Origin: Rana temporaria
Lineage: Eukaryota > Chordata > Amphibia > Anura > Ranidae
Assembly (NCBI RefSeq): GCF_905171775.1
Contig: NC_053490.1
Location: 18,292,752-18,356,751, forward strand
DNA length: 64,000 bases
Direction of reading: 5' to 3'
A program made the translations under genes and the position numbers. Below, one piece after another: positions 32,501 to 44,500 of this stretch (its first letter is position 1; every line of letters begins with the position of its first letter). The notes below the pieces were generated by a model. That model was given only the letters and a program-made list of their open reading frames with translations, ran no database searches and had not been told where the DNA came from.

Positions 32501-35500
32501 GTGCTCACATGCACATCAGCATGCTCATGTGCACAGCTGACAAAAGTTGGCGCCAAGTGGGCCATTTACTGGGTCAGTGCTCTGGTTTAGTACTGCTTTG
32601 AGCCCCCTGTGACTCTGTATCCTTATCCCAATTGCTGACCCGGCTTGCCTGACCACTCTCTAAACTCAGCCTGCATCGACCCCGGCTTGTCCTTGACCTC
32701 AGCTTCTGTCTGCTCCTTTGGCCACTCTTCCACCGATTGGCTCCTGATCCAGCTTGTACCGAGACCACACTCCTACCGTCTCCTCTGTACCTGATCCGTC
32801 CTGCCAGTGTATGACCTGGCTTACCTGACTCTGCTTCCTGACATATCCTGTTGTCCTACAGTCTGTTACCAGTGCATGCCTCACCTGCCCACTGTCGCCA
32901 GTGCCAGCCTGCTTCAGTCTGCCATCCACCAGCTGTCTACCAGCCTGCCTGCTTCTCTGAAGACTAATGATGCCTGGCGTGAATACCCGCTCTGCTACTT
33001 GCAAAATGTACAGGCACTTGTGCCACTCTGCACTCCTCTGATTTCTGTTCACACTACCAGGTGCCCCGAGTCAGTGGAGTAAGAGAGGCCTTCCTCATCA
33101 TTTCAGGCTCTGCTTCCAGGTATGTTATAACTACTCCCGGCATCTCCCTCTGAGTTCACAGCAGCCGTAACTACAGAGGAGGCATCGGGTATCAATGTGT
33201 GCTGACAGTATTGACTGTCAGTGCACACTGAGAAAAACACTGGAAACATTGGGCGGTATACAACCGCCACAATGTTGATTTGTGGCAGAATCCCTGGGGA
33301 CCACCAACATTTTCTTGTTAACCATCAGTGGTCCACGGACCACTGGTTGGTGACCGCTGATCTAGAGGAAAGAAAAATTCTTATACATTATGGTCCAATT
33401 TGCTCCAATCGTGGGAAAAGAATCCTTCGTAATTCCTGAAAAATGCAATCTTAGATCCCTTTTTCAGGCTTCAATTGCATTAGATCTAGGTCATCCAGAA
33501 AGCTTGCATCTAGTAAATTCAGTTAGCCAATAAAGGGTATAACTTACAGGGTATGTTCACTTTTTCATGAAAAAGGAAAACGTGAACTAAATCCTCTCCT
33601 GGCAAACCCTCTGGACCCCAGTGCACCTAGCGGCCACGATTCCCCTTGCTACAAGTGCAGCATGACCATGTAACTGCGCTGACCAATGAGAAGCACTTTT
33701 TTATTTTGGAACACCTTGCTGGAAAAATAATGTGCTTCTCATTGGTCAGTGTGGTCACATAGCTTGCCATTGCTTGATCATGAATGCTTACCATTGTGAG
33801 CATTATGATTTAAACTCATTGAGGGGCTGTGTATTTCGGTATGGACCATTACAATAGCAGAACGAGATATCATGGCAGCAATGTGCAACTGGGAACAGAG
33901 GGGGCCGGGGTATTTGAAGTTAGTTAATCTTTTCATTTTTCATGAACAGTTGAAATTACCTTTCAAACTCCAAACTTTCTGCATTATTCAAATGCTCACT
34001 ATCACGTACCTGGTGACAACTGAATTTGTTGTGGAGGCCTCTCTTGCACCTCCTGCCCAACCCTCCTGAAGGTAGAGACAGAAAGTGAGGGCATGGAGTG
34101 GCACGAGTGCCGGGGTAGCTGGCTGGTGAAGTCTGCACTTAGATCAGGGGTGCCTAACCTTTTGAAGAGCAAGGGCCACTTAAGCAACTTGGTAACCAGT
34201 CGAGGGCCACAATGAGCGGAGCGGGCAGATGACAGGTCACGACTACTCTATAGGCCCTTCAATCCATCCAGATGAAAGGTTATGAATTCCCTTCTGTTTT
34301 TCAGATTGGAGGTAGGCGGGCGTAAATGGACATTTGTCGCTCTATAGAAGTGAATTGAGGCTCCCATTTGTTTGGGCTGATCGTGTGAAAAGGGCCCAAG
34401 ACTGCTTTCACACTGATGTGCTGCGGTTTACCCACACCTGTGCACCTGTGTCTATCCTTCGGGTTAGCTGAACTTTGCCATAGACTCCACCTGTGGCAAA
34501 AGCCAGCGCTGTAGAGGAAGCATCGGCTTATGGAATTCTGCTAAGCAGCCGCTTTGTTCCTTCACCACCAGATTCATTCACAACCCTGATTCTGTGGTAT
34601 GGCGGGTCGGCAACCTGCGATCTGGGCTTGCCAACCCACCATTCCAGAGCAGGAGGGCTCCGCGGGCCACATCAGAGGGCTCCGCGGGCCACATGTGGCC
34701 CCCGGGCCACTGGTTGGCTACCCCTGACTTAGATGGATGAAGCTGGGGGGTGCAGACATAGGAACAGGATGCTGAAGCAGCTTGGCACCAGAGCAGGAGA
34801 TGGTAGCAGAGCCGGCATGCAGGCAGCGACCACAAATCCACAAAACTATGGACATCCTCTTGACTGTAATAATGGATATGTATGAAAAGCTTTAGGTGTC
34901 CATCAAAAAATAAATAACAAATATCATATTCCTTGGGAAAATCAAAACATATATAAAAAAAGAAGAGAAAAATCTATTAAAACAATTACCAGTCAACTTG
35001 ACACATGGACAACGAGACGCATTGCGGATTATTGGCCTTTTCTTCCCAAGGAGTTTTATCGTTTTTTGAGGGACACCTAAAGCTCCTTACGCAATGTTGT
35101 ATCCAAACTTTCTGCACACTCTAAAGTTCTAACAATCCAGAATAAGTCCAGTTACCGTTAACTAATAAAAGCACAGATGTTATTTCATTTTCAAGTATTT
35201 TGACTGCAAAGGTCAACTCCAAAAAATATTACATGGGTTATTTTTCGTTAAAATACCATGAGCTTCGGGTTGGTGATAACTCTTAGGCCTCGTACACACG
35301 GACGGACTGTCCGATGAAAACGGTCCGCCGGACTGTTTTCATCGGACATGTCCGCTGCCGGATTTTGGTCTGATGGTTGTACACACCATCAAACCAAAAT
35401 CCCCGCGTACAGGATACGCGGTGATGTGGCCGCGCCGTCGCCGCGACGATGACGCGGCGACGTACGCGACCCTGGAAGGTCAATGGTTCCACGCATGCGT

Positions 35501-38500
35501 CGAATCACTTCCACGCATGTGTCGAATCACTTCCACGCATGCGAGGGCTTTCGGCCGAGCAGACATGTCCGGTAAGTCGTACAGATGACCGAACATGTCC
35601 GACGGACAGGCTTCCAGCGGACATGTTTCTTAGCATGCTAAGAAACATTTGTCCGCTGGAAACCTGTCCGATCCGCCGGAAAATTGTCCAGTCGGACGTA
35701 CAGACGACCGAACATGTCCGCTGAAACTGGTCTGCGGACCAGTTTCAGCAGACATGTTCGGTCGTGTGTACGAGGCCTTAGTCTTGATTGGAGTAGGACC
35801 AAGAACCATTTCAGATGGTGTTTAAAAATATTTAAAAGATACGCCATTGTTTCATAATAAAGTTAGGCTTACAGTAGAAAAAAAATACATTTAATGGCTG
35901 AATTCGATTTGTTACCTGAATTTGTCTTGTTTGTGAGTTGATCATTTTAATATAAATTTATCAGATTAAAAAATTGAGTTAATATATTTCATCCATCATG
36001 ACTTGAGATACTTCAATGTTTCATTAAAAAATCAGGCTTACATTAGGTAATTTAAAGAAAAAGAAAGAAAATTGCAAACCTAAATTATTTTTATTATCTG
36101 AATTTATTTATTTTTTAAGCTGATAATTTTAGGAGACATTTATCAGATAAAAAAAAATAAAAATTAAAGAACGAATCTGTCATAAATACTTTAATATTTC
36201 ATTAGAAAACTAAGCTTACAGAAGGTAATTACAAAAAAAGAAAATTCCACACGTAAATTATATATATTTATTACCTGAAATTGCTTTATTTTTGAGTTGA
36301 TAATTTTAGGAGAAATTTATCAGATAAAAAAAAAAAACAATCGAGTTAAACTAATACACACGATCGGTTAAACCGATGAGAATGGTCTGATGGACCGTTT
36401 TCATCGGTCAAAACCAATCGTGTGTGGGCGCCATCGGTTATTTAACCATCGGTTAAAAAAAAGCCAACTTGTTTTAAATTTAACCGATGGATTCCTAACC
36501 GATAGGACAAAACCGATCGCTAGTAGGCACGACCATCGGTTAAACATCCATGCATGCTCAGAATCAAGTCGACGCATGCTTGGAAGCATTGAACTTCTTT
36601 TTTTTTCAGCACGTCGTTGTGTTTTACGTGACCGCATTCTGACACGATCGGTTTTTTAACCGATGGTGTGTAGGCGTGACGGACCATCAGTCAGCTTCAT
36701 CGGTTAACCGATGAAAACGGTCCATCGGTCCGTTCTCATCGGATGGACTGATCGTGTGTACGCGGCATAACTCTCCATCAAACATTGAGCTATTAGCCTT
36801 CCATTTAAAACATTCAATAAATCCATGCCCAATCAATAATCAGAGAATTACCTTTTACCCCGTCACTTTTTGTTTCCTGTCTTCAAAAAGTGGATGAAGC
36901 TTTGGGCCCCATCAAGAAATAAATAATAATGACCTTTGTATGTGTTAGGTATGGAGCCGCCCCCATACACCAAATTACTTGATTAAACATATGGGGGTGC
37001 CTGCTGGGAAAATATTTTTTACTCTAGTACAGGCACAGCCATACTTCATGAAAAATGTAAAAGAATTTCCGAAATGTCCATAAGCTCATATCATCACTGT
37101 AATAATTATCACTCCTGAGTAAAATTTATAAACAAAAATATTTCTGATTAGTTAATGATATTGCTCACTATGCTGGTCATATTCCCTGTTGGGAGCTTCA
37201 GTGTTCTTGTTGTGATGTGACATTTCTGGTCATTATTTTTACAGGAGGAAAATCCACTACATGTGTGACCAGCAAAGGTAAGCATGAAACCCTCTCTTAA
37301 ATGAATCATGGATACTAATATTTATGATATCAAGAAAGATAGAATTATTTTATATGTGTTTCTTAATAGAAAACCCAAAATATCAAAGAGAACATATCCC
37401 CATTCTTCTTAGTTCCTAAGTATTCCTACCTTATGGAGGTTCATGTTGGAGGGTTTAATATCCCAGTGGTGGGTGAAACCAGAAAGGTAGAGAGAAGGTC
37501 AGAAACAAATAGCTAGATTCAGTAGATACATCGTCGTAACTCTGAATCTACGCCGTCGTAAATTTAAGCGTATTCTGGAAACCAGATACGCTTAAATTAG
37601 GCTAAGATACGAGCGGCGTAAGTCTCCTACGCCGTTGTATCTTAGGGTGCATATTTACGCTGGCCGCTAGGTGGCGCTTCCGTTGATTCCGGCGCATTTT
37701 TTTCACGTCGTTTACGTAAGGCTTTTTCCGGGCGTAAAGTTAGTCGAACAAATAGCTGGCCTAGCCAATGTTAAGTATGGCCGTCGTTTCCGCGTCTAAA
37801 TTTGAAAATTTTACGTCGTTTGCGTAAGTCGTCCGTGAATGGGGCTGGACGTAATTTACGTCCACGTCGAAACAAATACGTCCTTGCGGCATACTTTGGA
37901 GCAATGCACGCTGGGATATGTCCACGGACGGCGCATGCGCCGTTCGTTAAAAACTTCAATCACGTCAGGTCACCAGTCATTAACATAAAACACGCCCCCC
38001 TGTTCCACATTTGAATTAGGCGCGCTTAGGCCGGCCCATTTACGCTACGCCGCTGTAACTTAGGAGGCAAGTGCTTTGTGAATATAGCACTTGCCTCTCT
38101 GACTTACGGCGGCGTATCGTATATGCGATATGCTACGCCGCCTCATAGTTATGCCAGTCTTTCTGAATCTGGCTAAAAGTATTTTTCTACCTTAGGAACG
38201 GTCATGTTGGAGGGTGTGATATACCAGTGGAGCAGTAATCGTAAAAGTAGGGGAGAAGGTCAGAAGTAGAGTAGTAAGTGTAATCAAAGCATTTTCTACC
38301 TTATGTAGGGTCATGTTGGGCTGTGATATCCTGGTGGTAAGTGTAATCACAAAGGTAGAGAGAATGTCAAAAGCAGAGTACTGTCTACCTTGTGGAGGGT
38401 CATGTTGGAGGGTGTGATAATGCAGTGGAGCAGTAGACAAAAAAGTAGGGAGAAGTTCAAAAGTAGAGTATTTTCTACCTTATGGGGGGTCATGTTGGAG

Positions 38501-41500
38501 AGTGCGATATCCCAGTGGTGGGTGTAATCAGAAATGTACAGAGAAGGTAAGAAGCAGACTATTGTCTACCTTGTGGAGGATCATATTAAAGGGTGTGCTA
38601 CCCGGAGATGAGTGCATTCAGAAAGGTATAGAGGAGGTCAGAAGTAGAGTATTTTCTGTTTCATGGAGGGTTATGTTCGAGGGTGTGATATCCCGGTTGT
38701 GAGTGTAATCCAAAAGGTAGAGAGAATTTTCTACCTTTTGGATGGTTATGTTGTAGATTTGATATTCTAATGTTGGATGTAATCAGAAAGGTGAACAGAA
38801 GGTCAGGATCAGATTATTTCCTATCTCATGGAGGGTCATGTTGGAGGTTATGATATTCCAGTGGTGAGTGTAATGAGGAAGGTATAGAGAAGGACAGCAG
38901 AAGAGTATTTTCTATCTTATGGAGGGTCATGTTGGAAGCTGTGATATCCCATTGTTGGATGTGTGGCACCACTCCCAAAGGAGCCGCTGATAATAACTGG
39001 ATTTTCCACAACAGTACAGAGGCTGCCAGTCAACCAAGCACCAGTCCAAACACTCCAGCTAAAATTAATTTGTCTAGCATTTGCCTTTTTTTAGGTTTAG
39101 TGCTTTAGGAACCTTAATAGAAGTGGAGATCAGGGTACGGGATGCTTCAAAACACTCAACACTTAGTGATCAAAGGACAATCATTTTCTTGAGCAATAGT
39201 GGGTGTTGAACAGTTTAACCACTTCCCGACCGCCGCATGTAGATATACGTCGGCAGAATGGCACGTACAGGCACATTGGCGTACATGCGGCAGTCGGATT
39301 CCCGCGGGGAGCATTTCGGGACGACGGCGCGGCTATTCGTTTATAGCCGCTCCATCGCGATCGCTCCCCGGAGCTGAAGAACGGGGAGAGCCGTATGTAA
39401 ACACGGCTTCCCCGTGGCGGCTGCATCGATCGAGTGATCCCTTTTATAGGGAGACTCGATCGATGACGTCAGTCCTACAGCCACACCCCCCTACAGTTGT
39501 AAACACACACTAGGTGAACCCTAACTCCTACAGCGCCCCCTGTGGTTAACTCCCAAACTGCAACTGTAATTTTCACAATAAACAATGCAATTTAAATGCA
39601 TTTTAGGAACGGTCATGTTGGAGGGTGTGATATACCAGTGGAGCAGTAATCGTAAAAGTAGGGGAGAAGGTCAGAAGTAGAGTAGTAAGTGTAATCAAAG
39701 CATTTTCTACCTTATGTAGGGTCATGTTGGGCTGTGATATCCTGGTGGTAAGTGTAATCACAAAGGTAGAGAGAATGTCAAAAGCAGAGTACTGTCTACC
39801 TTGTGGAGGGTCATGTTGGAGGGTGTGATAATGCAGTGGAGCAGTAGACAAAAAAGTAGGGAGAAGTTCAAAAGTAGAGTATTTTCTACCTTATGGGGGG
39901 TCATGTTGGAGAGTGCGATATCCCAGTGGTGGGTGTAATCAGAAATGTACAGAGAAGGTAAGAAGCAGACTATTGTCTACCTTGTGGAGGATCATATTAA
40001 AGGGTGTGCTACCCGGAGATGAGTGCATTCAGAAAGGTATAGAGGAGGTCAGAAGTAGAGTATTTTCTGTTTCATGGAGGGTTATGTTCGAGGGTGTGAT
40101 ATCCCGGTTGTGAGTGTAATCCAAAAGGTAGAGAGAATTTTCTACCTTTTGGATGGTTATGTTGTAGATTTGATATTCTAATGTTGGATGTAATCAGAAA
40201 GGTGAACAGAAGGTCAGGATCAGATTATTTCCTATCTCATGGAGGGTCATGTTGGAGGTTATGATATTCCAGTGGTGAGTGTAATGAGGAAGGTATAGAG
40301 AAGGACAGCAGAAGAGTATTTTCTATCTTATGGAGGGTCATGTTGGAAGCTGTGATATCCCATTGTTGGATGTGTGGCACCACTCCCAAAGGAGCCGCTG
40401 ATAATAACTGGATTTTCCACAACAGTACAGAGGCTGCCAGTCAACCAAGCACCAGTCCAAACACTCCAGCTAAAATTAATTTGTCTAGCATTTGCCTTTT
40501 TTTAGGTTTAGTGCTTTAGGAACCTTAATAGAAGTGGAGATCAGGGTACGGGATGCTTCAAAACACTCAACACTTAGTGATCAAAGGACAATCATTTTCT
40601 TGAGCAATAGTGGGTGTTGAACAGTTTAACCACTTCCCGACCGCCGCATGTAGATATACGTCGGCAGAATGGCACGTACAGGCACATTGGCGTACATGCG
40701 GCAGTCGGATTCCCGCGGGGAGCATTTCGGGACGACGGCGCGGCTATTCGTTTATAGCCGCTCCATCGCGATCGCTCCCCGGAGCTGAAGAACGGGGAGA
40801 GCCGTATGTAAACACGGCTTCCCCGTGGCGGCTGCATCGATCGAGTGATCCCTTTTATAGGGAGACTCGATCGATGACGTCAGTCCTACAGCCACACCCC
40901 CCTACAGTTGTAAACACACACTAGGTGAACCCTAACTCCTACAGCGCCCCCTGTGGTTAACTCCCAAACTGCAACTGTAATTTTCACAATAAACAATGCA
41001 ATTTAAATGCATTTTTTGCTGTGAAAATGACAATGGTCCCAAAAATGTGTCAAAATTGTCCGAAGTGTCCGCCATAATGTCGCAGTCACGAAAAAAATCA
41101 TTGATCGCCGCCATTAGTAGTAAAAAAAAAAAAATAATAAAACTATCCCCTATTTTGTAGACGCTATAAATTTTGCGCAAACCAATCGATAAACGCTTAT
41201 TGCGATTTTTTTTACCAAAAATAGGTAGAAGAATACGTATCGGCCTAGACTGAGGAAAAAAAAATTTCATATATGTTTTTGGGGGATATTTATTATAGCA
41301 AAAGGTAAAAAATATTGCATTTTTTTCTAAATTGTCGCTCTATTTTTGTTTAGAGCGCAAAAAATAAAAACCGCAGAGGTGATCAAATACCACCAAAAGA
41401 AAGCTCTATTTGTGGGGAAAAAAGGACGCCAATTTTGTTTGGGAGCCACGTCGCACGGCCGCGCAATTGTCAGTTAAAGCGACGCAGTGCCGAATTGTAA

Positions 41501-44500
41501 AAACCCCTTGGGTCATTTAGCAGCATATTGGTCCGGTCCTTAAGTGGTTAAGGACTCATAGCTGAAGACCATGGGGCAAGTCTTTTTGGCATCTGGTTAC
41601 CTTGCGCTGATGCATAACTGCTGGTACCCAGTGCAGTTCCAGAACACTACACACTCACATGGCTTAGCTTAAAGGGGAGTTCCACCCACAATTTCCCTTT
41701 TTAAATATAAATACCCCTGTAATACACAAGCTTAATGTAGTCTAGTAAAGTTAGTCTGTAAACTAAGGTCCGTTTTGTTAGGTTGTTAGGGCATTTAGTT
41801 TGTTTATAATCTAGAAATAGACCGTGGCCATCTTAAGTGTGGGCATCATGAAGCCAGACTGTATGACTTCCTGGATTTCAGCCTTGCAGATCTCGCACAT
41901 GCTCAGTGCTGCAACAACCGATGTAATAGGTTTCAGTCAGGTTTCCATAGCAACGGGAGGGTCAGAGGAAGTTGCCGTCCCTTCTCTATGCAAATAGGCC
42001 ATTTGCAAGGACTACTGGGATACATGATGCCTATCCCAGAAACCCTTGCGAATAGCCTTGTGACTTAAAAGCCTAGGCTAATAAGGAGGAGGAAGTAATG
42101 AAGGACTACAAAATAAAGGCATTTACAAGCAACAAAATAAATAAAAATTGTCCATTCTGAACACTATGAGATTAGGGCATGCAGCACAGACAAACATAAA
42201 AAAATGGGTGGAACTCCACTTTAAGGTCATTACTCACAAGACCCCAGGACAGATGCCACCTTCCACCAGACTAGTGAGCAAGACCAGACCAGTTCCCTTG
42301 TGGCAAGGTTCTGCAATCAGCTTCTCCAAGGCCCTCAGCCCTGTCACCACTGAAGCCTCTAAAGCAGCTGTACACTCCATGAGATGCCTGAGGACACCAG
42401 CCGCTCTATCTCTAGAACCCTCCTGGGGAGAAGGAACTCTGCTCACCCGTGTCTCAGACTATTTATCACCATTCCAGCCCCCCTTTTGGACAATCCTGTC
42501 CAGGAATTGGCTGAAACCTAATATTCGGGTTGGTTGTTTTGACTCTTTCACCCTTAGCTCTGTAAGCTTCCTCAAGAGGCAGGGGGAAGCAATCAAACTC
42601 CCACACTGAGCAGACTAGGCCAAATAATTACTGCTTCGTTGTTTACAGAGGGAGCCAACAACTAAATTTTCCCTAACATCCTATGCTAGGAGGGTGCTTC
42701 AGATCTAATCAGAAAGGTAGAGAGATAGTCAGGAGCAGAGTATGTTTTACTATATGAAGGTCTCACATTAAGGCCCAGATTCACGTAGATCGGCGCAAAA
42801 TTGTGCGGGCGTAACGTATCTCATTTACGTTACGCCGCCGCAAGTTTTTCAGGCAAGTGCTTTATTCACAAAGCACTTGCCTGTAAAGTTGCGGCAGCGC
42901 AGCCTAAATCACCCGGCGGAATTCAAATTAGACGGGTAGGGGGCGTGTATCATTTAAATGAAGCGCGTCCCCGGGCCGAACGAACTGCGCATGCGCCGTC
43001 CATAAAATATCCCAGTGTGCATTGCTCCAAATGACGTCGCAAGTACGTCATTGGTTTCGACGTGAACGTAAATGACGTCCAGCCCCATTCACGGACGACT
43101 TCCGCAAACGACGTAACTTTTTAAAATTTCGACGCGGGAACGACGGCCATACTTAACATTGGCTGCGCCTCATAGACCATGGGGCAACTTTACGCCGGGA
43201 AAAGCCTAACGTAAACGTCGTAACTTTACTGCGTCGGCCGCGCGTACATTCAGGAATTCGCGTACCTAGCTAATTTGCATACTCAACGCAGATTTCGCCG
43301 GAAGCGCCACCTAGAGGGCCAAAATAAAAAAATGCACTTAACCACTTAATGCCCGCCGCACGCCTATTTACGTCCACAGAATGGCACGTACAGGCAGATG
43401 GGCGTATATATACGTACTCGCCTTCTGGCGGGTGGGGGGTTCGATCTGGGATTCCAGCGGGGAGCGATCCGGGACGACGGCGCGGCTATTCGTTTATAGC
43501 CGCTCCGTCGCGATCGCTCCCCGGAGCTGAAGAACGGGGAGAGCCGTATGTAAACACGGCTTCCCCGTGCTTCACTGTGGCGGCGTATCGATCGAGTGAT
43601 CCCTTTTATAGGGAGACTCGATCGATGACGTCAGTCCTACAGCCACACCCCCCTACAGTTGTAAACACACACTAGGTGAACCCTAACTCCTACAGCGCCC
43701 CCTGTGGTTAACTCCCAAACTGCAACTGTCATTTTCACAATAAACAATGCAATTTAAATGCATTTTTTGCTGTGAAAATGACAATGGTCCCAAAAATGTG
43801 TCAAAATTGTCCGAAGTGTCCGCCATAATGTCGCAGTCACGAAAAAAATCACTGATCGCCGCCAATAGTAGTAAAAAAAAAAAATAATAATAAAAATGCA
43901 ATAAAACTATCCCCTATTTTGTAAACGCTATAAATTTTGCGCGAACCAATCGATAAACACTTATTGCGATTTTTTTTACCAAAAATAGGTAGAAGAATAC
44001 GTATCGGCCTAAACTGAGGAAAAAAAAAATGTTTTATATATGTTTTTGGGGGATATTTATTATAGCAAAAAGTAAAAAATATTGCATTTTTTTCAAAATT
44101 GTCGCTCTATTTTTGTTTATAGCGCAAAAAATAAAAAAACGCAGAGGTGATCAAATACCACCAAAATAAAGCTCTATTTGTGGGGAAAAAAGGACGCCAA
44201 TTTTGTTTGGGAGCCTCGTCGCACGACCGCGCAATTGTCTGTTAAAAAACCTGGCCTGGGCATTTAGCTGCCTAAAGGTCCGGGGCTTAAGTGGTTAAGA
44301 TCCGACGGCGTAAAAGACTTACGCCTGTCGGATCTAATGGATATCTATGCGTAACTGATTCTAAGAATCAGTGGCATAGATACGACGGCTCAACGCAGAG
44401 ACACGACGGCGTATCTGGAGATACGCCGTCGTATCTCGGTTGAGAATCTGGGCCTATGGGTCATGATCCTTCTATCCAATAATTAAGGATCTTTTCTCTG

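Noticed and set aside
32380..33060. Possible exon with open frames on both strands (C/T-rich, 'cctgac' phrases)
   Set aside because: The phrases repeat imperfectly and lie inside a hAT element; no splice sites fit the ART gene.
39199..39513. Identical 104- and 81-codon frames that recur in several places (AAPSRSLPGAEERGEPYVNT)
   Set aside because: They recur because the TTAA-type MITE recurs; the frames overlap on both strands and have no domain.
42148..42609. 153-codon open frame
   Set aside because: It starts inside a T2-like MITE and runs into unrecognised sequence; no protein family or splice context was seen.
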